Source of the DNA: an uncultured Thiodictyon sp.
GTDB taxonomy: Bacteria; Pseudomonadota; Gammaproteobacteria; Chromatiales; Chromatiaceae
NCBI RefSeq assembly: GCF_903946935.1
Contig: NZ_CAJAXH010000203.1
Coordinates: 1-50,102 of the forward strand
Direction of reading: 5' to 3'
Length of the DNA: 50,102 nucleotides
Part shown: one piece after another, positions 9,338 through 21,243 of the stretch
Layout of the letters: each line of letters opens with the position of its first letter
Numbering within the stretch: position 1 is the stretch's first letter
Made by a program: the position numbers and the translations under genes
Notes under the pieces: model-generated
The model's input: the letters and a program-made list of their open reading frames with translations, nothing else
Told to the model about the DNA's origin: nothing
The model's database searches: none

Positions 9338-10774
9338 ATGCCCGCCGCGACCCCACTCGACGATTGCACCCAGGGGCCGGGCGACACCTGGCGCGCCGAA
9401 CTCGGGCAGGCGCAGGAGGCGAGCACCGCCCTGGCGGTCGGGCGCTTTACCATTGAGGGCCAGCCACTCTATCTCAACCGGGGCATGCGCGCGGTACTGG
9501 GCGGCGACACGCCGCCGCGGGCGCGGCGCGACTATCTGGTCAACCCCAGCTTTGACGACCTGCTCGCACCACGCACCGGGGGCCTGGTCTTCAGCGGCTG
9601 GCTGACGGTGGGCGATGGCTACCGGATGAGCCGCACCCTGCGCGCCCAGGCCTATCGCAAGGGTGGAGAGGTCTTGATCGTCGGCGAATACGACGTGCTC
9701 GAACTCGACCGGTTGGAGCGTGAGACCTCTCGCACCAATCAGGAAATCAACAATCTACAGCGGGGCCTGCTCCAGAAGAACGCCCGTCTGGCACAGACGC
9801 TGATCGAACTGGAAGAACAGGTCAAGACCCTGCGCGACAGCGAACAGCGCTTTCGGCGCATCGTCGAACACCTCGCCGACCCGGTGATGGTGACCGATCT
9901 TCGCGCCCACATCCGCGCGGTCAATCCGGCCTTCAGCCGGATCACCGGCTACGATCCGGCGGAGGTCCTTGGGCGCACCCCCAAGCTGCTGGCCTCGGGC
10001 CACCACCCGCCGCCGTTCTATGCCGACCTGCGCCAACGCTTGGCAACCGACGGGCGCTGGCAGGGAAACCTGTGGAACCGGCGCAAGAACGGCGAGGTCT
10101 ATGTGCAGCGCCTGTCTATCTCCAGCCTGCGCGACAGCGCCGACGAGGGGCTTTATATCGCCGTCTATAACGACATCGGCGCCGAGATCCGGGCCCTGGA
10201 GCAGGCGCAATTCCAGGCCGAGCACGACGCACTCACCGGCCTGCCCAATCGTGTCCTGCTGTTCGACCGGCTATCCGAGGCCCTGCGCGATGCCCAGCGC
10301 CGCGATACCTTGGTGGGGGTGCTGTTCATCGACCTCGACCGCTTCAAGCCGATCAACGACACCCATGGACACGCCACCGGCGACACCGTGCTCCAGACCG
10401 TCGCCCGCCGGCTCAAGCGCAGCGTGCGCGATACCGACAGCGTGGCGCGGCTCGGCGGGGATGAGTTTGTGGTGGTGCTGCGCGATGTGCGGTCCGCCGG
10501 GCAAGCGGAGCAGGTGGCCCACAAGGTCCTGGCCGGCCTGGACCGGCCGCTGTGGCTCAATGGCTTAAGCCTCAGCGTGGGCGCCAGTATCGGCATCGCC
10601 ATCGGCCCCGTGGCCGGCGAGACCGCCGAGGACCTGCTGCACCGGGCCGATCTCGCCATGTACGCGGTCAAGCGCACCCATGCTCACCCCCACCCGCTGC
10701 CAGGCCGCGTCAACCCGGTGCCGGGCCACCAGGCCCATGTGAGGCCCCCACCGCACGGCGACCCAGTAGACTGA
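9338..10774 (+). CDS. PAS-GGDEF diguanylate cyclase
   Basis: 478 residues, cytoplasmic. Residues 1-120 form a PAS-like domain ending in VGEYDVLELDRLERE. A coiled coil follows (about 122-168, INNLQRGLLQKNARL), then a PAS domain (about 170-290, RRIVEHLADPVMVTD), then a GGDEF domain (about 298-455). The active-site GGDEF at 373-377 is intact, and the product-inhibition I-site RxxD (RDTD, five residues before it) is present, so the protein should make c-di-GMP and be feedback-inhibited. The C-terminal 35 residues are His/Pro-rich and of no known type. As last gene of the B12 operon it is the likely output of that unit. It converges on the CHASE-GGDEF gene across a repeat element. Confidence 0.9.
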   Translation: MPAATPLDDCTQGPGDTWRAELGQAQEASTALAVGRFTIEGQPLYLNRGMRAVLGGDTPPRARRDYLVNPSFDDLLAPRTGGLVFSGWLTVGDGYRMSRTLRAQAYRKGGEVLIVGEYDVLELDRLERETSRTNQEINNLQRGLLQKNARLAQTLIELEEQVKTLRDSEQRFRRIVEHLADPVMVTDLRAHIRAVNPAFSRITGYDPAEVLGRTPKLLASGHHPPPFYADLRQRLATDGRWQGNLWNRRKNGEVYVQRLSISSLRDSADEGLYIAVYNDIGAEIRALEQAQFQAEHDALTGLPNRVLLFDRLSEALRDAQRRDTLVGVLFIDLDRFKPINDTHGHATGDTVLQTVARRLKRSVRDTDSVARLGGDEFVVVLRDVRSAGQAEQVAHKVLAGLDRPLWLNGLSLSVGASIGIAIGPVAGETAEDLLHRADLAMYAVKRTHAHPHPLPGRVNPVPGHQAHVRPPPHGDPVD

Positions 10775-10810
10775 GGCCGCGACGGGGTTGATCCTAAACC
10801 CGGGAATTGC

Positions 10811-10956
10811 TCACGCCAAGGCGCCAAGCTCGCCAAGAAATACAATCGGGTAGAGTCGCTCTCCAGATTACCCTCCGGGTGACTGGCGCAACGCTGATAA
10901 CGTACTGAAAAGCCTTGGCGAGCTTGGCGCCTTGGCGTGACAACTGCTCTTTCTAG
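10811..10956. repeat. GCCAAG-unit inverted-repeat element, copy 1
   Basis: The left arm begins TCACGCCAAGGCGCCAAGCT and continues with a third GCCAAG unit. The right arm (10912-10940) carries three CTTGGC units and ends GGCGTGA. Left flank AATTGC and right flank CTGCTCTTTCTAGG are shared with other copies. The middle contains GGGTGACTGGCGCAACGCTG, which is related to copies 2 and 3. It sits between two convergent genes. Confidence 0.9.
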
Positions 10957-10961
10957 GTTGA

Positions 10962-12970
10962 TCAGCCTGCCGGGCCAGTGACATTCACCTGCCCATCGGC
11001 GAAGCGCGCCTGACCAGGGCCGGCGGCCTTGGCCAGATACATGGCGGCATCCGCACTGCGCAGCAGGTCATCGACCTGCTCGCCGTGGTCCGGATAGATG
11101 GCGATCCCAATACTCACGGTGACACTCAGGGTCGCCCCCAAGACCTCATAGGGCTCGCCCACCACCCCCACCAGGACCTGGGCCAGTTGTTCGAGCTGGT
11201 GCCGGCCGGGACACTCAGGCACCAGAATCACGAATTCGTCGCCGCCCTGCCGGCACACGGTATCGGACGCCCGGACCTTATCGCGCAGCCGCGCGGCCAC
11301 CTCGCGCAGCACCTCATCGCCCACGTGATGGCCATATTGGTCGTTGATGGGCTTGAACCCATCCAGGTCCAGAAAGAGCAACCCCAGTTGGCGGCGATAG
11401 CGCTGCGCCAGGGCCAGGGCCTGTTCCATCTGTTCGACAAACAGTGCGCGATTCGGTAGACCGGTCAGATAATCGTGATGCGCCAGGAATTGGATCCGCG
11501 CCTCGGCCTCCTTGCGCTGCGTGGTATCGGCGATCACCCCGATCAAACCGATCGGCTGACCCTGCCCATCCCGCACCAGGTGTCCGTCAAGCAGGCCCCA
11601 GAATTCGCTCCCATCCTCGCGCCAATAGCGTCGCTCCAACTTGACCTCGGCGGTCTGCTGGGCCAGCAATTCGCGCATCCGCTGCCGACCGATCGCGCGC
11701 TCGGCGGGGTGAATGTGACTGACATAGTCGCTGCCGATCAACTGCCCCATGGGGCAATTGAACATCTCGGCCATACGCTCATTGGCCTGAGTGATACAGC
11801 CCTCTAAATCGGTGAGAAAAATAGCCACCTCGGAGGCGTCGAAAATAAGCCGCAGGCGCTCCTGGCTCTCCAGCAATTCACAATGCGCCAGCCGCGTCTC
11901 GCACAGGGCCGCAGCGACCCGTATATGGGTCTTGATGAGCACCCAGGCGAGCAGCGACAGGGCGATACTCAGCGCACCGCCGACCCCGAGGACGATCCAA
12001 TCCCGCTCGGTGAAGCGCTGGACCTGACGATCGAAGGCCGGCAGGGTCTGGGCATGCAGCGTCCAGCGATGACCGCTGAGGTCGATTGGCAGGGTCTCCT
12101 GGAAGCGCCCCGCCGACACGGCGAGGCGCGACTGTGAGGCGAACATTAGCCCATCGGCGGTCGTTGCCGTTCCGTCATAGATGGCGATGCCGAGCCGTTG
12201 CGCCAATTCCGGGTAGTCGCGTTGCAGGAAGCTCTGCATCAGGTTTTGCATGCGCAGCGGTGAATAGACCCAGCCCAGCAGATTGGCACGGCGCTCCGCA
12301 TCCGTATTATGGGGCAGGCCGCGCCGATAGACCGGGAGATAGATCAGAAAACCGGCCTGCACATCCTGCTCGGTCTCCTGAAGCAGCCTGACCTTGCCTG
12401 AAATGCTCAACTGCCCCTGCTCCCAGGCACGCACCATGGCGGCCCGGCGCACCGGCTCAGACAACATGTCATAGCCAAAGGCGCGTTGATTGCGCCAGTC
12501 GAAGGGTTCCAGATAGACGATAGCGGTATAGCTCGCCCGCTCGCCGGGCGGATGCACCTCATAGTCTGGAAAGCCCTCCGCCCGGACCTCCTGAACAAAG
12601 GCCGCCAGGTCCTGCGGCACGATCAGGCGCGCGAAACCGACCCCCTGAATCCCCGGGTAGCGGGCCGCCAAACGCAGCGACTCCACATAGTCGCGAAACT
12701 GTTCGCGGTCGATGCGATCGCTAACCGCAAAGAGCCCGGCCACCCCGCGCAGGATCTGCGCGTTGGCCTGAAGACGGCCCTCGATGCGGGTGCGCACCTT
12801 GGCCACCTCCTGGCTGACATCGCGGCGCACATGCTCCATTTGCTGGTTGCGCCCTTCCAGCCATAGCAGCCCGGTGATGGCAAGCGTTGCCCCCATGATC
12901 AGCCAGGGCAACAGGCGCAGCCCCCACGCCCGCCAACCCCGCAGGGTCGGGGGGCGACCACCCTCGGCTG

Positions 12971-12977
<7 letters not shown>
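10962..12977 (-). CDS. CHASE-PAS-GGDEF membrane diguanylate cyclase
   Basis: 671 residues. TM about 20-42, periplasmic CHASE domain about 55-320, TM about 330-352, PAS about 375-495 ([17 protein letters not shown]), GGDEF about 500-660. The GGDEF motif is intact at 578-582 and an RxxD I-site (RASD) lies five residues before it. The CHASE domain is a close paralogue of the one in the kinase at 3495-8036; both contain [20 protein letters not shown] 12977 was chosen because upstream in-frame codons read low-complexity shadow sequence, and because ATGGTGA makes the start overlap the stop of the upstream kinase remnant, indicating translational coupling. It should turn a periplasmic signal into c-di-GMP. 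Confidence 0.9.
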
Positions 12978-14113
<1,136 letters not shown>

Positions 14114-14402
14114 GGTGACTCCATGGATTGGGAGTGCGGTGGGTGTATCAGCATAGGGCGACCGGACGCCTGGGTCTATCGCCGCTCGCCTGACTCGCGC
14201 TGCGGACGCCCGGGCGCTGGCGCAGACCGCCCGGCACCGGCTGGAGGATCTCCAGGTCTTCGCCCAGCCCGACGCCGCCCGCGGCGACGATAACCTGGTT
14301 ATACTTGGCCGCGTCAGTGTATTCGGCGCCGTCACCCCCAGATCCAGGTGGCCGCAATCGACCGGTTCCCGGGCTGAACCACGCACCCAGAGGCAATGCA
14401 CG

Positions 14403-16706
14403 ATGCTTGAACCATCGCCCAACAGCGGCGCCGCCGCGACCGATCCCGGCGAGGTCACGGCGCAGACGCTGGACCTTTCCAATTGCGATCGCGAGCCGAT
14501 CCACCTGGTCACGACCATCCAGCCCCACGGGGCGCTGCTGGTGCTGGCCGAGCCGACGTTGTTGGCGATCCAGGCGAGTGCCAACGCCGCCGGTTTTCTG
14601 GACCTGCCGGACGCACCCGTGATTGGGCAAACGCTCGATCAACTGTTAGGCGAGGCAGACGCGCGCACGCTGCGCACCCGGCTCGACGCGGCCGATCCGA
14701 CCGATGCGCTCGCCCATCTGCTCTACCTGCCGGATCGGCGCCTGCACCTGTTCGGTCATCGCAACGATGGCCTGGTGCTATTGGAACTGGAGCGGGGGAG
14801 CGACGCGAGCGAGCGCATGCGCAGTGAGATACTCTTCGGCTTGCCCGACATGGTCGGGCAGTTACAGCGTACCCCCTCGCTTAACAGCTTGCTCGCGGTC
14901 CTGGTGGAGCGGATACGCACACTGAGCGGTTTTGAGCGGGTCATGGCCTATCGCTTCGACCAGGACGGCAGCGGGGAGGTCGTGGCGGAGGTGCGCGCCC
15001 CGCAGCTCGATGCCTATCTGGGCCTGCATTACCCGGCCAGCGACATCCCCGCGCCGGCCCGGCGGATGTTTGCGCTCAGTGCGCTGCGCCACCTCCCGGA
15101 CGTGGATTATGTGCCGGTGCCACTACTCCCGCAGTCACTGCCGGCAACCGGCGGGCAGCCGGTCGATCTGAGCTATTCGTTTCTGCGTAGCGTCTCGGTG
15201 ATGTATAGCGATTATCTACGCAACATGGGGGCCAAGGCCACCCTGGTCATGCCCTTGCTCAAGGACGGCGCGCTCTGGGGCCTGATCTCCTGTATGCAGC
15301 ACAGTACACCGCGCTATCTCACTTACGAACAGCGGGTGCCGATCGAATTGCTGACCCAGGTCGCCTCGCAACTCATGGGCCATCGGGAGGACCTGGACCA
15401 TGCCGCCTACCGGGCGCGGCTCGATCGGGTGTTGCACCAACTCGCCGACGCGATGGCGGCGAGCGAGCCCTATCACGCGGCGCTGGTTGCGGGCGACACC
15501 AACCTGCTGGCGGCGATCGATGCCGATGGGGCGGCGCTGATCATCGACGGGAAGGCGACCCTGCTCGGCAACACCCCATCGGCGGGACAGGTCAGACTGA
15601 TCGCGGACTGGCTGGCCCAGCAGGATGAGGTGGTTTTTTCTACCCACCATCTGGCCCAAGCGTTCCCGCCGGCGGCAGCGTTTAGTGCCGAGGCCAGCGG
15701 GGTCCTGAGCATTCGACTCGCCCGCGCGGATGCGGATCTGGCGATCTGGTTTCGCCCGGAGGCACTGGCGCAGATCCATTGGGCCGGCGATCCCAATAAA
15801 CCGGTCGAGATCGACACCCAAGACCGGGAAATTCGCCTGCGTCCACGCACCTCGTTCGCCGTCTGGAAAGAGACCGTCCGGGGCCAGTCGCGCCCCTGGC
15901 TGGACTGTGAACGCGATTATGCAAAACGCTTACGGCAGGCGATCTTCGATGCGATGGCCGAGCGCACCCGGGTCTTGGAGCGAATGAACGCGGAGCTGGA
16001 GCGCAGCAACCTGGATCTCGATGCCTTTGCCTATGCCGCCTCGCACGACCTGCGTGAACCGCTACGAGGCATACACAATTTCGCCGATCTATTGAAGATG
16101 GAAGACGCCGCGCACTTGTCCGACCGGGGCCGGCAGCGGCTCGCGACGATCCTGCGCCTGACCGGTCGTATGGACTATTTGTTGGAATCCTTGCTGCGCT
16201 ATGCGCGGGTCTTGCGCAACGCGCCCGAGTTGGAGGCCTGCCCGATCGGTGCCTTAGTAGCGGAAACCGCCGAGATCATCCAAGCGATCTTCTCCGGCGA
16301 GCAGATCGCGATCGGCATCCAGCCGGACCTGCCGGCCGTGGCCTGCGATCGGGCGCGCGTGTCCGTGGTCTTCCAAAACCTGATCGTCAACGCGATCAAG
16401 TACAACGACCAGGCCGAAAAGCGGATCGACATCGGTTGCCTGGCGGACCGCACCCCACCGGTGTTCTTCGTGCGTGACAACGGCATCGGCATCGCCCCGG
16501 CCCAACGTGCGCTCATCTTTGCGCTCTTTCGCCGACTGCATGGGCGTGACGACTATGGCGGCGGCGCCGGGGTCGGATTGACCATCGCGCAGAAGGTGGT
16601 CAAACGCCACGGCGGACGCATCTGGGTTGAGTCCGTGCCGGGCCAGGGATCGACCTTCTATTTTACCCTGGCCGCCGATCCTGCCACCGTGGACCTAGAC
16701 CAATGA
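14403..16706 (+). CDS. bphP: Bacteriophytochrome histidine kinase
   Basis: A red/far-red photoreceptor of 767 residues. PAS_2 domain (about 20-125) has the biliverdin-attaching Cys28 in NCDREPIH and the IQPHGALL segment. GAF (about 145-310) contains [16 protein letters not shown] with the Asp-Ile-Pro chromophore motif. PHY (about 330-500) has the tongue motif RPRTSF and WFRPE. HisKA has His548 in [10 protein letters not shown], and HATPase_c has RDNGIGIAP and GGAGVGL. All key residues are present. The stop overlaps the next start (ATGA), so the response regulator is translationally coupled, as in Cph1/Rcp1-type pairs. An AGAGG lies 9 bases before ATG 14403. No heme oxygenase gene (biliverdin synthesis) lies nearby. 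Confidence 0.95.
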   Translation: MLEPSPNSGAAATDPGEVTAQTLDLSNCDREPIHLVTTIQPHGALLVLAEPTLLAIQASANAAGFLDLPDAPVIGQTLDQLLGEADARTLRTRLDAADPTDALAHLLYLPDRRLHLFGHRNDGLVLLELERGSDASERMRSEILFGLPDMVGQLQRTPSLNSLLAVLVERIRTLSGFERVMAYRFDQDGSGEVVAEVRAPQLDAYLGLHYPASDIPAPARRMFALSALRHLPDVDYVPVPLLPQSLPATGGQPVDLSYSFLRSVSVMYSDYLRNMGAKATLVMPLLKDGALWGLISCMQHSTPRYLTYEQRVPIELLTQVASQLMGHREDLDHAAYRARLDRVLHQLADAMAASEPYHAALVAGDTNLLAAIDADGAALIIDGKATLLGNTPSAGQVRLIADWLAQQDEVVFSTHHLAQAFPPAAAFSAEASGVLSIRLARADADLAIWFRPEALAQIHWAGDPNKPVEIDTQDREIRLRPRTSFAVWKETVRGQSRPWLDCERDYAKRLRQAIFDAMAERTRVLERMNAELERSNLDLDAFAYAASHDLREPLRGIHNFADLLKMEDAAHLSDRGRQRLATILRLTGRMDYLLESLLRYARVLRNAPELEACPIGALVAETAEIIQAIFSGEQIAIGIQPDLPAVACDRARVSVVFQNLIVNAIKYNDQAEKRIDIGCLADRTPPVFFVRDNGIGIAPAQRALIFALFRRLHGRDDYGGGAGVGLTIAQKVVKRHGGRIWVESVPGQGSTFYFTLAADPATVDLDQ

Positions 16707-17164
16707 ACCAAACGCGCCCTGTCATGATCGTCGAGGATTCGGACGAGGATTTCGAGGTCACCTCCTGGGCCTTGGAGAAGGCCGGCTTCAGCGGCGAGAT
16801 CATCCGCTGCGTCCGCGCCGAGGAGGCGCTGTTGCAGTTGTGTCCGGCGCCCCCGTCGCCCGATCAGCCAGTGTCCACTCAGGGGCACTCACTGCCCTGC
16901 GTGGTGCTGCTCGATCTGAATCTGCTGGGCATGAACGGCATCGATTTACTGACGGCAGTGCGCTCGAGCGAACGCCCGCCGGCGGTCCCCATCGTGGTCC
17001 TGTCGACCTCCAGCAACCCCCGGGATATCGCCGCCTGCTATCGTCTCGGGGCCGCCGGATATCTCTGCAAGCCGTTGAAGATCGAACACTATGTAGAAAA
17101 GCTGCTCGGCCTGATCCACTATTGGCTGGCCACCGTCACGCTCCCGCCGACCGACGGGCCGTGA
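16703..17164 (+). CDS. Single-domain response regulator (Rcp1-like)
   Basis: 153 residues, one receiver domain and no output domain. The acidic pocket is MIVEDSDED near the N-terminus, the phospho-acceptor is Asp71 in VVLLDLNLLGMNG, the Ser/Thr switch lies in VVLSTSSNPRD and the Lys in LCKPLK. The domain is longer than average because of an insert (about 50-63). This layout, with the C-terminal helix that mediates dimerisation, is typical of the regulators that pair with phytochrome kinases. The gene overlaps bphP by 4 bases, so it is almost certainly that kinase's direct target. Phosphate may then move to the Hpt of the next gene. Confidence 0.92.
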   Translation: MNQTRPVMIVEDSDEDFEVTSWALEKAGFSGEIIRCVRAEEALLQLCPAPPSPDQPVSTQGHSLPCVVLLDLNLLGMNGIDLLTAVRSSERPPAVPIVVLSTSSNPRDIAACYRLGAAGYLCKPLKIEHYVEKLLGLIHYWLATVTLPPTDGP

Positions 17165-17195
17165 ACGCACAAGAAACTGTCGGACGCGAGTTGAG

Positions 17196-19025
17196 ATGCT
17201 GCGCCTATTGATCATCGACGACAGCCCGGAGGACCGGCAGGTGATCCGGCACTTGCTGGCCGGCGCGCCACGGGCCTTCCACTTGACCGAGGCGGCGACC
17301 GGGGCGGCCGGGCTGCGCGCCTGTCTGCAAGACCCGGCGGGGCCACCGGATTGCGTGCTGCTCGATTATCGCCTGCCGGACTATGAGGCCCCGGAGATCT
17401 TGGCGGCCCTGGGTGGTCCGGACTTGCCCTACTGCCCGGTCGTGGTAGTCACCGGAACCGCCGGTCAGGTCGATAGCAAGAGGATCCTGCGCCTGGGTGC
17501 GCAAGTGGAGAAGGGTCTCACGTTGGCGGCCGAAGTCGCACCCGAGCTGGCCGAACGGGCCTTCCTGGGCGATGCCCAGCGCCTCGGCCAGGTCCTGACC
17601 AATCTGGTCGCTAACGCCATCAAGTTCTCCCAGCGGGGCCGGGTGCTGGTGAGTGTCGTCGCCGACCCGCCGGCCGGCGACCGGGCGGACACCCGGGTGA
17701 CGCTGCGCTTTGCAGTCTCCGACGAGGGCATCGGCATCGCCCCGCACGACCAGGCGCGCCTGTTCGAGCCCTTCACCCAGGCCGACGCCTCGGCCACCCG
17801 GACCTATGGCGGGACCGGTCTGGGGCTCGCCATCAGCCGGCGTCTGGTGGAACTGATGGGCGGGGGGATCTGGCTGGAGAGCGCCCTCGGGCACGGCTGT
17901 ACCTTCACCTTCACCGCCTGCTTTGCACCCCACACTGCGGCCCCGGCGGCGCTGCGTCCACAGCGCCTGGGGCGCGGCGCCCTGGCCCAGCTGGGCGGGG
18001 CGGACATCCTGCTGGTGGAAGACGCCGAGCTCAATCAGGAGGTGATGCGCGAGCTCTTGGAGCAGGCCGGTCTGCGGGTGCGCCTGGCAGTGAATGGCCA
18101 GGAGGCGCTACGCGCGGTGGCGCGGGCGATACCGGACTGTGTGCTGATGGACTGCCAGATGCCGGTCATGGATGGCTTCGAGGCAACCCGGCGACTGCGC
18201 GCCCAGGCGGCTTACCGGGACCTGCCCATCCTCGCGCTGACCGCCAATACGATGGCCGGTGACCGGGAGCAATGCCTGGCGGCGGGGATGAACGGCTTCT
18301 TGGCCAAGCCGGTGGACTTGGGCGAGCTGTATGCGGCCTTGGTGCAGTGGGTCCGTCCGCGCGGCGCGACGCGCACCCTGTCGGCGGCCCCCGAGACCCC
18401 GCGGCCGGACCCGGCGCTACCCGAGTTAGCGGGTATCGACACCGCCACCGGACTCGCGCAGACCGGCGGGCAGCCGGCCTTTTTTGTGACGCTGTTGACG
18501 CGCTTGCGCGACAGTCGGGCGGATGGCTTCCGGGAGCGGTTTGGGGCGGCCCAAGGCGTTGGTGACTGGACCACGGCGACCCGCCTGGCCCATAGCCTCA
18601 AGGGCGGCGCCCGAACCCTGGGGGCCGCGGCGTTGGGCGACCTGGCCGCCGCCCTGGAGGAGGCCACCCGGCACGGCCAACCGGAGGCGATCGCCCAGCG
18701 GCTCGCGAGCCTGGATGGAGAGCTCGAGCGGGTGCTGGCGGGGCTCGCCCGACTGGACACTACGGCGGCGGCCACCCCGGCCCCCGACCCCGCCGGCAAC
18801 TGGCGACATCGCCTGTTTCGCGACCTCGCCCGGCTGCTGGCGGATCACGACACGGCGGCGATCGAGCGCGTGGCGGGGCTGGAGCGGGCCATGGCCGGCA
18901 GCGAACACGCGTCCGCGGCCAACGAGATCGGGCGCGCCATCGCCTGCTATGACTTCACGCGGGCGCACGCCGGGCTGTGCCGTCTGGCGCGCGCGCTCGC
19001 ACTGCCCGGCGATTGGACGGATTAA
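17196..19025 (+). CDS. REC-HATPase-REC-Hpt protein lacking a HisKA domain
   Basis: 609 residues. A receiver (1-103, Asp57 in VLLDYRLPD) stops after LRLGAQ, before its last strand and helix. It joins directly to a HATPase_c domain (about 105-243; NLVANAIKFS, SDEGIGI, GGTGLGL). A second receiver follows (about 268-390, Asp319 in LMDCQMPVMDG), then an Hpt domain with His466 in LAHSLKGGARTLGA, then a helical tail related to that of other kinases here. Normally PAS and HisKA domains sit between the first receiver and the ATPase; they are missing in frame. The ATPase has no histidine to phosphorylate in cis, but the second receiver and Hpt look intact and could serve the phytochrome phosphorelay. 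It starts 31 bases after the response regulator. An assembly artefact should be considered. Confidence 0.85.
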   Translation: MLRLLIIDDSPEDRQVIRHLLAGAPRAFHLTEAATGAAGLRACLQDPAGPPDCVLLDYRLPDYEAPEILAALGGPDLPYCPVVVVTGTAGQVDSKRILRLGAQVEKGLTLAAEVAPELAERAFLGDAQRLGQVLTNLVANAIKFSQRGRVLVSVVADPPAGDRADTRVTLRFAVSDEGIGIAPHDQARLFEPFTQADASATRTYGGTGLGLAISRRLVELMGGGIWLESALGHGCTFTFTACFAPHTAAPAALRPQRLGRGALAQLGGADILLVEDAELNQEVMRELLEQAGLRVRLAVNGQEALRAVARAIPDCVLMDCQMPVMDGFEATRRLRAQAAYRDLPILALTANTMAGDREQCLAAGMNGFLAKPVDLGELYAALVQWVRPRGATRTLSAAPETPRPDPALPELAGIDTATGLAQTGGQPAFFVTLLTRLRDSRADGFRERFGAAQGVGDWTTATRLAHSLKGGARTLGAAALGDLAAALEEATRHGQPEAIAQRLASLDGELERVLAGLARLDTTAAATPAPDPAGNWRHRLFRDLARLLADHDTAAIERVAGLERAMAGSEHASAANEIGRAIACYDFTRAHAGLCRLARALALPGDWTD

Positions 19026-19163
19026 CCTAGAAAGAGTAGTTGTCACGCCAAGGCGCCAAGCTCGCCAAGGTTTTTCAAGACGTTATTGGCGTTCGGCGAC
19101 TCAGCCACAGGGTGATGCCGATGCTGCGCACATCTCTTTGTTTCTTCTTGCGTCTTGGCGTGA
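19026..19163. repeat. GCCAAG-unit inverted-repeat element, copy 2
   Basis: It starts immediately after a stop codon with CCTAGAAAGAGTAGTTG, then TCACGCCAAGGCGCCAAGCT and a third unit, and ends CGTCTTGGCGTGA. Its interior (TTATTGGCGTTCGGCGACTC and on) is the reverse complement of copy 3's interior, so it is the same element inserted in the opposite orientation. It lies between convergent genes. Confidence 0.9.
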
Positions 19164-19184
19164 CCCTGGCCCTGTACAGGATCG

Positions 19185-20954
19185 TCAGTCGCCCGACGGC
19201 AGGTACTTGAGCAAGGTCGTATACAACACATCCGGGTCGACCGGCTTGGTGAGGAAGTCGGTCATGCCCGCCGCCAGGCAGCGCGCCCGGTCCTCGGTGA
19301 ATACGCTGGCGGTGGTGGCGATGATCGGCACCCGCGCGCCATTGGGCAACTGGCGGATACCTTGAGACGCCGCAAGCCCATCCATCACGGGCAATTGCAC
19401 ATCCATCAGGATCAGGTCGTAGTCGGTGCGCCGCGCCATCCCCACGGCCTGCGCCCCGTCGGCGGCCATATCGACCTGCAACCCCAAATCGGCCACCAGC
19501 TCCTGCATCACCTCCTGATTGACCGGTTCATCCTCCACCAGCAGGACGCGGGCACGGGTACGACGGGTCCGCAGTTGGTCATAAGCAGAGCGCTCGGACC
19601 GGTGCGCGGGCGCCGCCGCCACCTCCTCACCCTTGGCCAGACGGACGGTAAACCAGAAGGTACTCCCGGTCCCGAGTTGGCTGTCGACCCCCAGGGTGCC
19701 GCCCATGAGCTGGGCCAGCCGCTGGCTGATCGCCAGTCCCAGACCGGTGCCGCCGTACTGGCGGGTCGGCGAGTTATCGGCCTGCTCGAAGGCGGTGAAG
19801 AGCCGGGGCTGATCCGCGGCGGCGATGCCGATGCCGGTATCCTGCACCTCGAAGCGCAGGACCACCTGCGTGGCGGTCTCCTCAATCAGCCTCACGCGCA
19901 GCATGATGGACCCATGCGCGGTGAACTTGATGGCATTGCCGGCGAGGTTGAGCAGGATCTGTCCGAGACGCCCGGCGTCGCCTTGCAGCGCCCGGTGCGC
20001 GAGCGCTGGGCGGATGTCGATCGCCAGTTCCAGCGCCTTTTCGGCCACGTCGTGGCCGATCAGATTGGTCAGGTCCGCCAACACCGTGTCCAGGTTGAAG
20101 GTCGCGGCCCCCAAGGTGAGACGGTCGGCCTCGATCTTGGAGATGTCAAGGATGTCGTTGATCAGGGTAAGCAGGTGCTGGGCCGCCCGGTTGGCCTTGT
20201 GCAGCTGATCGATCTGTTTGGGATCGGTGGCGCGTAGCTGGGCCAGGCTATTCATACCCATGATCGCGTTCATGGGGGTGCGCAGCTCGTGACTCATGTT
20301 GGCGAGGAAGGCGCTCTTGGCCTGGTTGGCCGCCTCGGCGGCCTCCTTGGCGACGAGGAGCGCCGCGGTGCGCGCCGCCACCAAGGACTCCAGGTCTTGC
20401 CGATACTGGGCCAGTTCCGCCTCGGTCTGGCGCCGCGCGGTGATGTCCAACAGGATCGCGCGCGCGGTGGGGGGCCCCCCGTCCGCGCCCGCATGCTCGC
20501 GCCTGATCATCAGTTGCAGGTCGCGCCGGGGGGCCGGCGGGCGGCCCAGACCGACCTCGATGGTCTCCTCCTCGCCGCTCGCGAGCACCCGCCCCAGGCT
20601 GCTCACCAGGACGCGGGCATCCGCGTCGGCCAGGCGTGTGCTCAGGAACAGGTCCGGCCCCCGCCCCCGCTCCACGCCCAACAAGGCGGCGGCGGTCAGG
20701 TTCATCTGGGTGATCCGACCCTCGCGGGTGAGCGAGGCATAGGCGACCGGCGCGAAATCATAGAGGTCCACATAGCGGTCGCGCGACTCCTCCAGTGCCT
20801 GCTGGGCGGCGCGCAGTTCCCGGTTCTGGAGTTCCAGCTCGATCTGATGAACCTGAAGCTCCTGCACCACATCGGCCGGATCGGCGCCCTCGCGACGCAG
20901 GTGTGCGAGCAGGTCGGTCAGCACATGATCGGGGGCGTCGTTCAAAGTAGACAC
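19185..20954 (-). CDS. PAS hybrid histidine kinase with receiver
   Basis: 589 residues, no membrane segment, so a cytoplasmic sensor. An N-terminal coiled coil (about 25-60, [20 protein letters not shown]) leads to a PAS domain (about 62-175), HisKA with His222 in [13 protein letters not shown], HATPase_c (about 320-440; QDTGIGI, GGTGLGL) and a receiver (about 468-585) with Asp518 in [11 protein letters not shown]. All catalytic residues are present. The start is GTG 20954, preceded by AGGAG at good spacing. No Hpt is attached; the Hpt of the convergent neighbour could act as phosphate acceptor. A GGDEF gene lies downstream on the same strand, beyond a repeat element. Confidence 0.93.
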   Translation of the reverse strand: MSTLNDAPDHVLTDLLAHLRREGADPADVVQELQVHQIELELQNRELRAAQQALEESRDRYVDLYDFAPVAYASLTREGRITQMNLTAAALLGVERGRGPDLFLSTRLADADARVLVSSLGRVLASGEEETIEVGLGRPPAPRRDLQLMIRREHAGADGGPPTARAILLDITARRQTEAELAQYRQDLESLVAARTAALLVAKEAAEAANQAKSAFLANMSHELRTPMNAIMGMNSLAQLRATDPKQIDQLHKANRAAQHLLTLINDILDISKIEADRLTLGAATFNLDTVLADLTNLIGHDVAEKALELAIDIRPALAHRALQGDAGRLGQILLNLAGNAIKFTAHGSIMLRVRLIEETATQVVLRFEVQDTGIGIAAADQPRLFTAFEQADNSPTRQYGGTGLGLAISQRLAQLMGGTLGVDSQLGTGSTFWFTVRLAKGEEVAAAPAHRSERSAYDQLRTRRTRARVLLVEDEPVNQEVMQELVADLGLQVDMAADGAQAVGMARRTDYDLILMDVQLPVMDGLAASQGIRQLPNGARVPIIATTASVFTEDRARCLAAGMTDFLTKPVDPDVLYTTLLKYLPSGD

Positions 20955-21243
20955 CGGAGGCTCCTAGAGGGGGGAGGGCGGGAGGGAGGGATGGAGGGAT
21001 GGAGGCGTGGGTGAAGGGGTGGGAGTCGATGCATGATCGGATAAACCTGCCGATCGCGGTGCTATGTCCGGCCCGTGGCGACATCCTTGCGATACCTAGG
21101 CGAGCGGCGGGACCGCTCGCCTGGAAGGGGCGGCCGGTCCATTCTATGCCAAGCGTCTTGGACAGGACAGGAACTTCGGCCCCAGCCGCCGCCGACGGGG
21201 TCGAACAGACCAGCCCAGGGCAACGCCCTGGGTTCGCGTTGTC

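Noticed and set aside
14114-14402. Possible small gene or N-terminal extension of the bacteriophytochrome
   Set aside because: The frame is open upstream of ATG 14403, but the chromophore Cys would then be unusually far from the N-terminus. The region between divergent genes must hold promoters.
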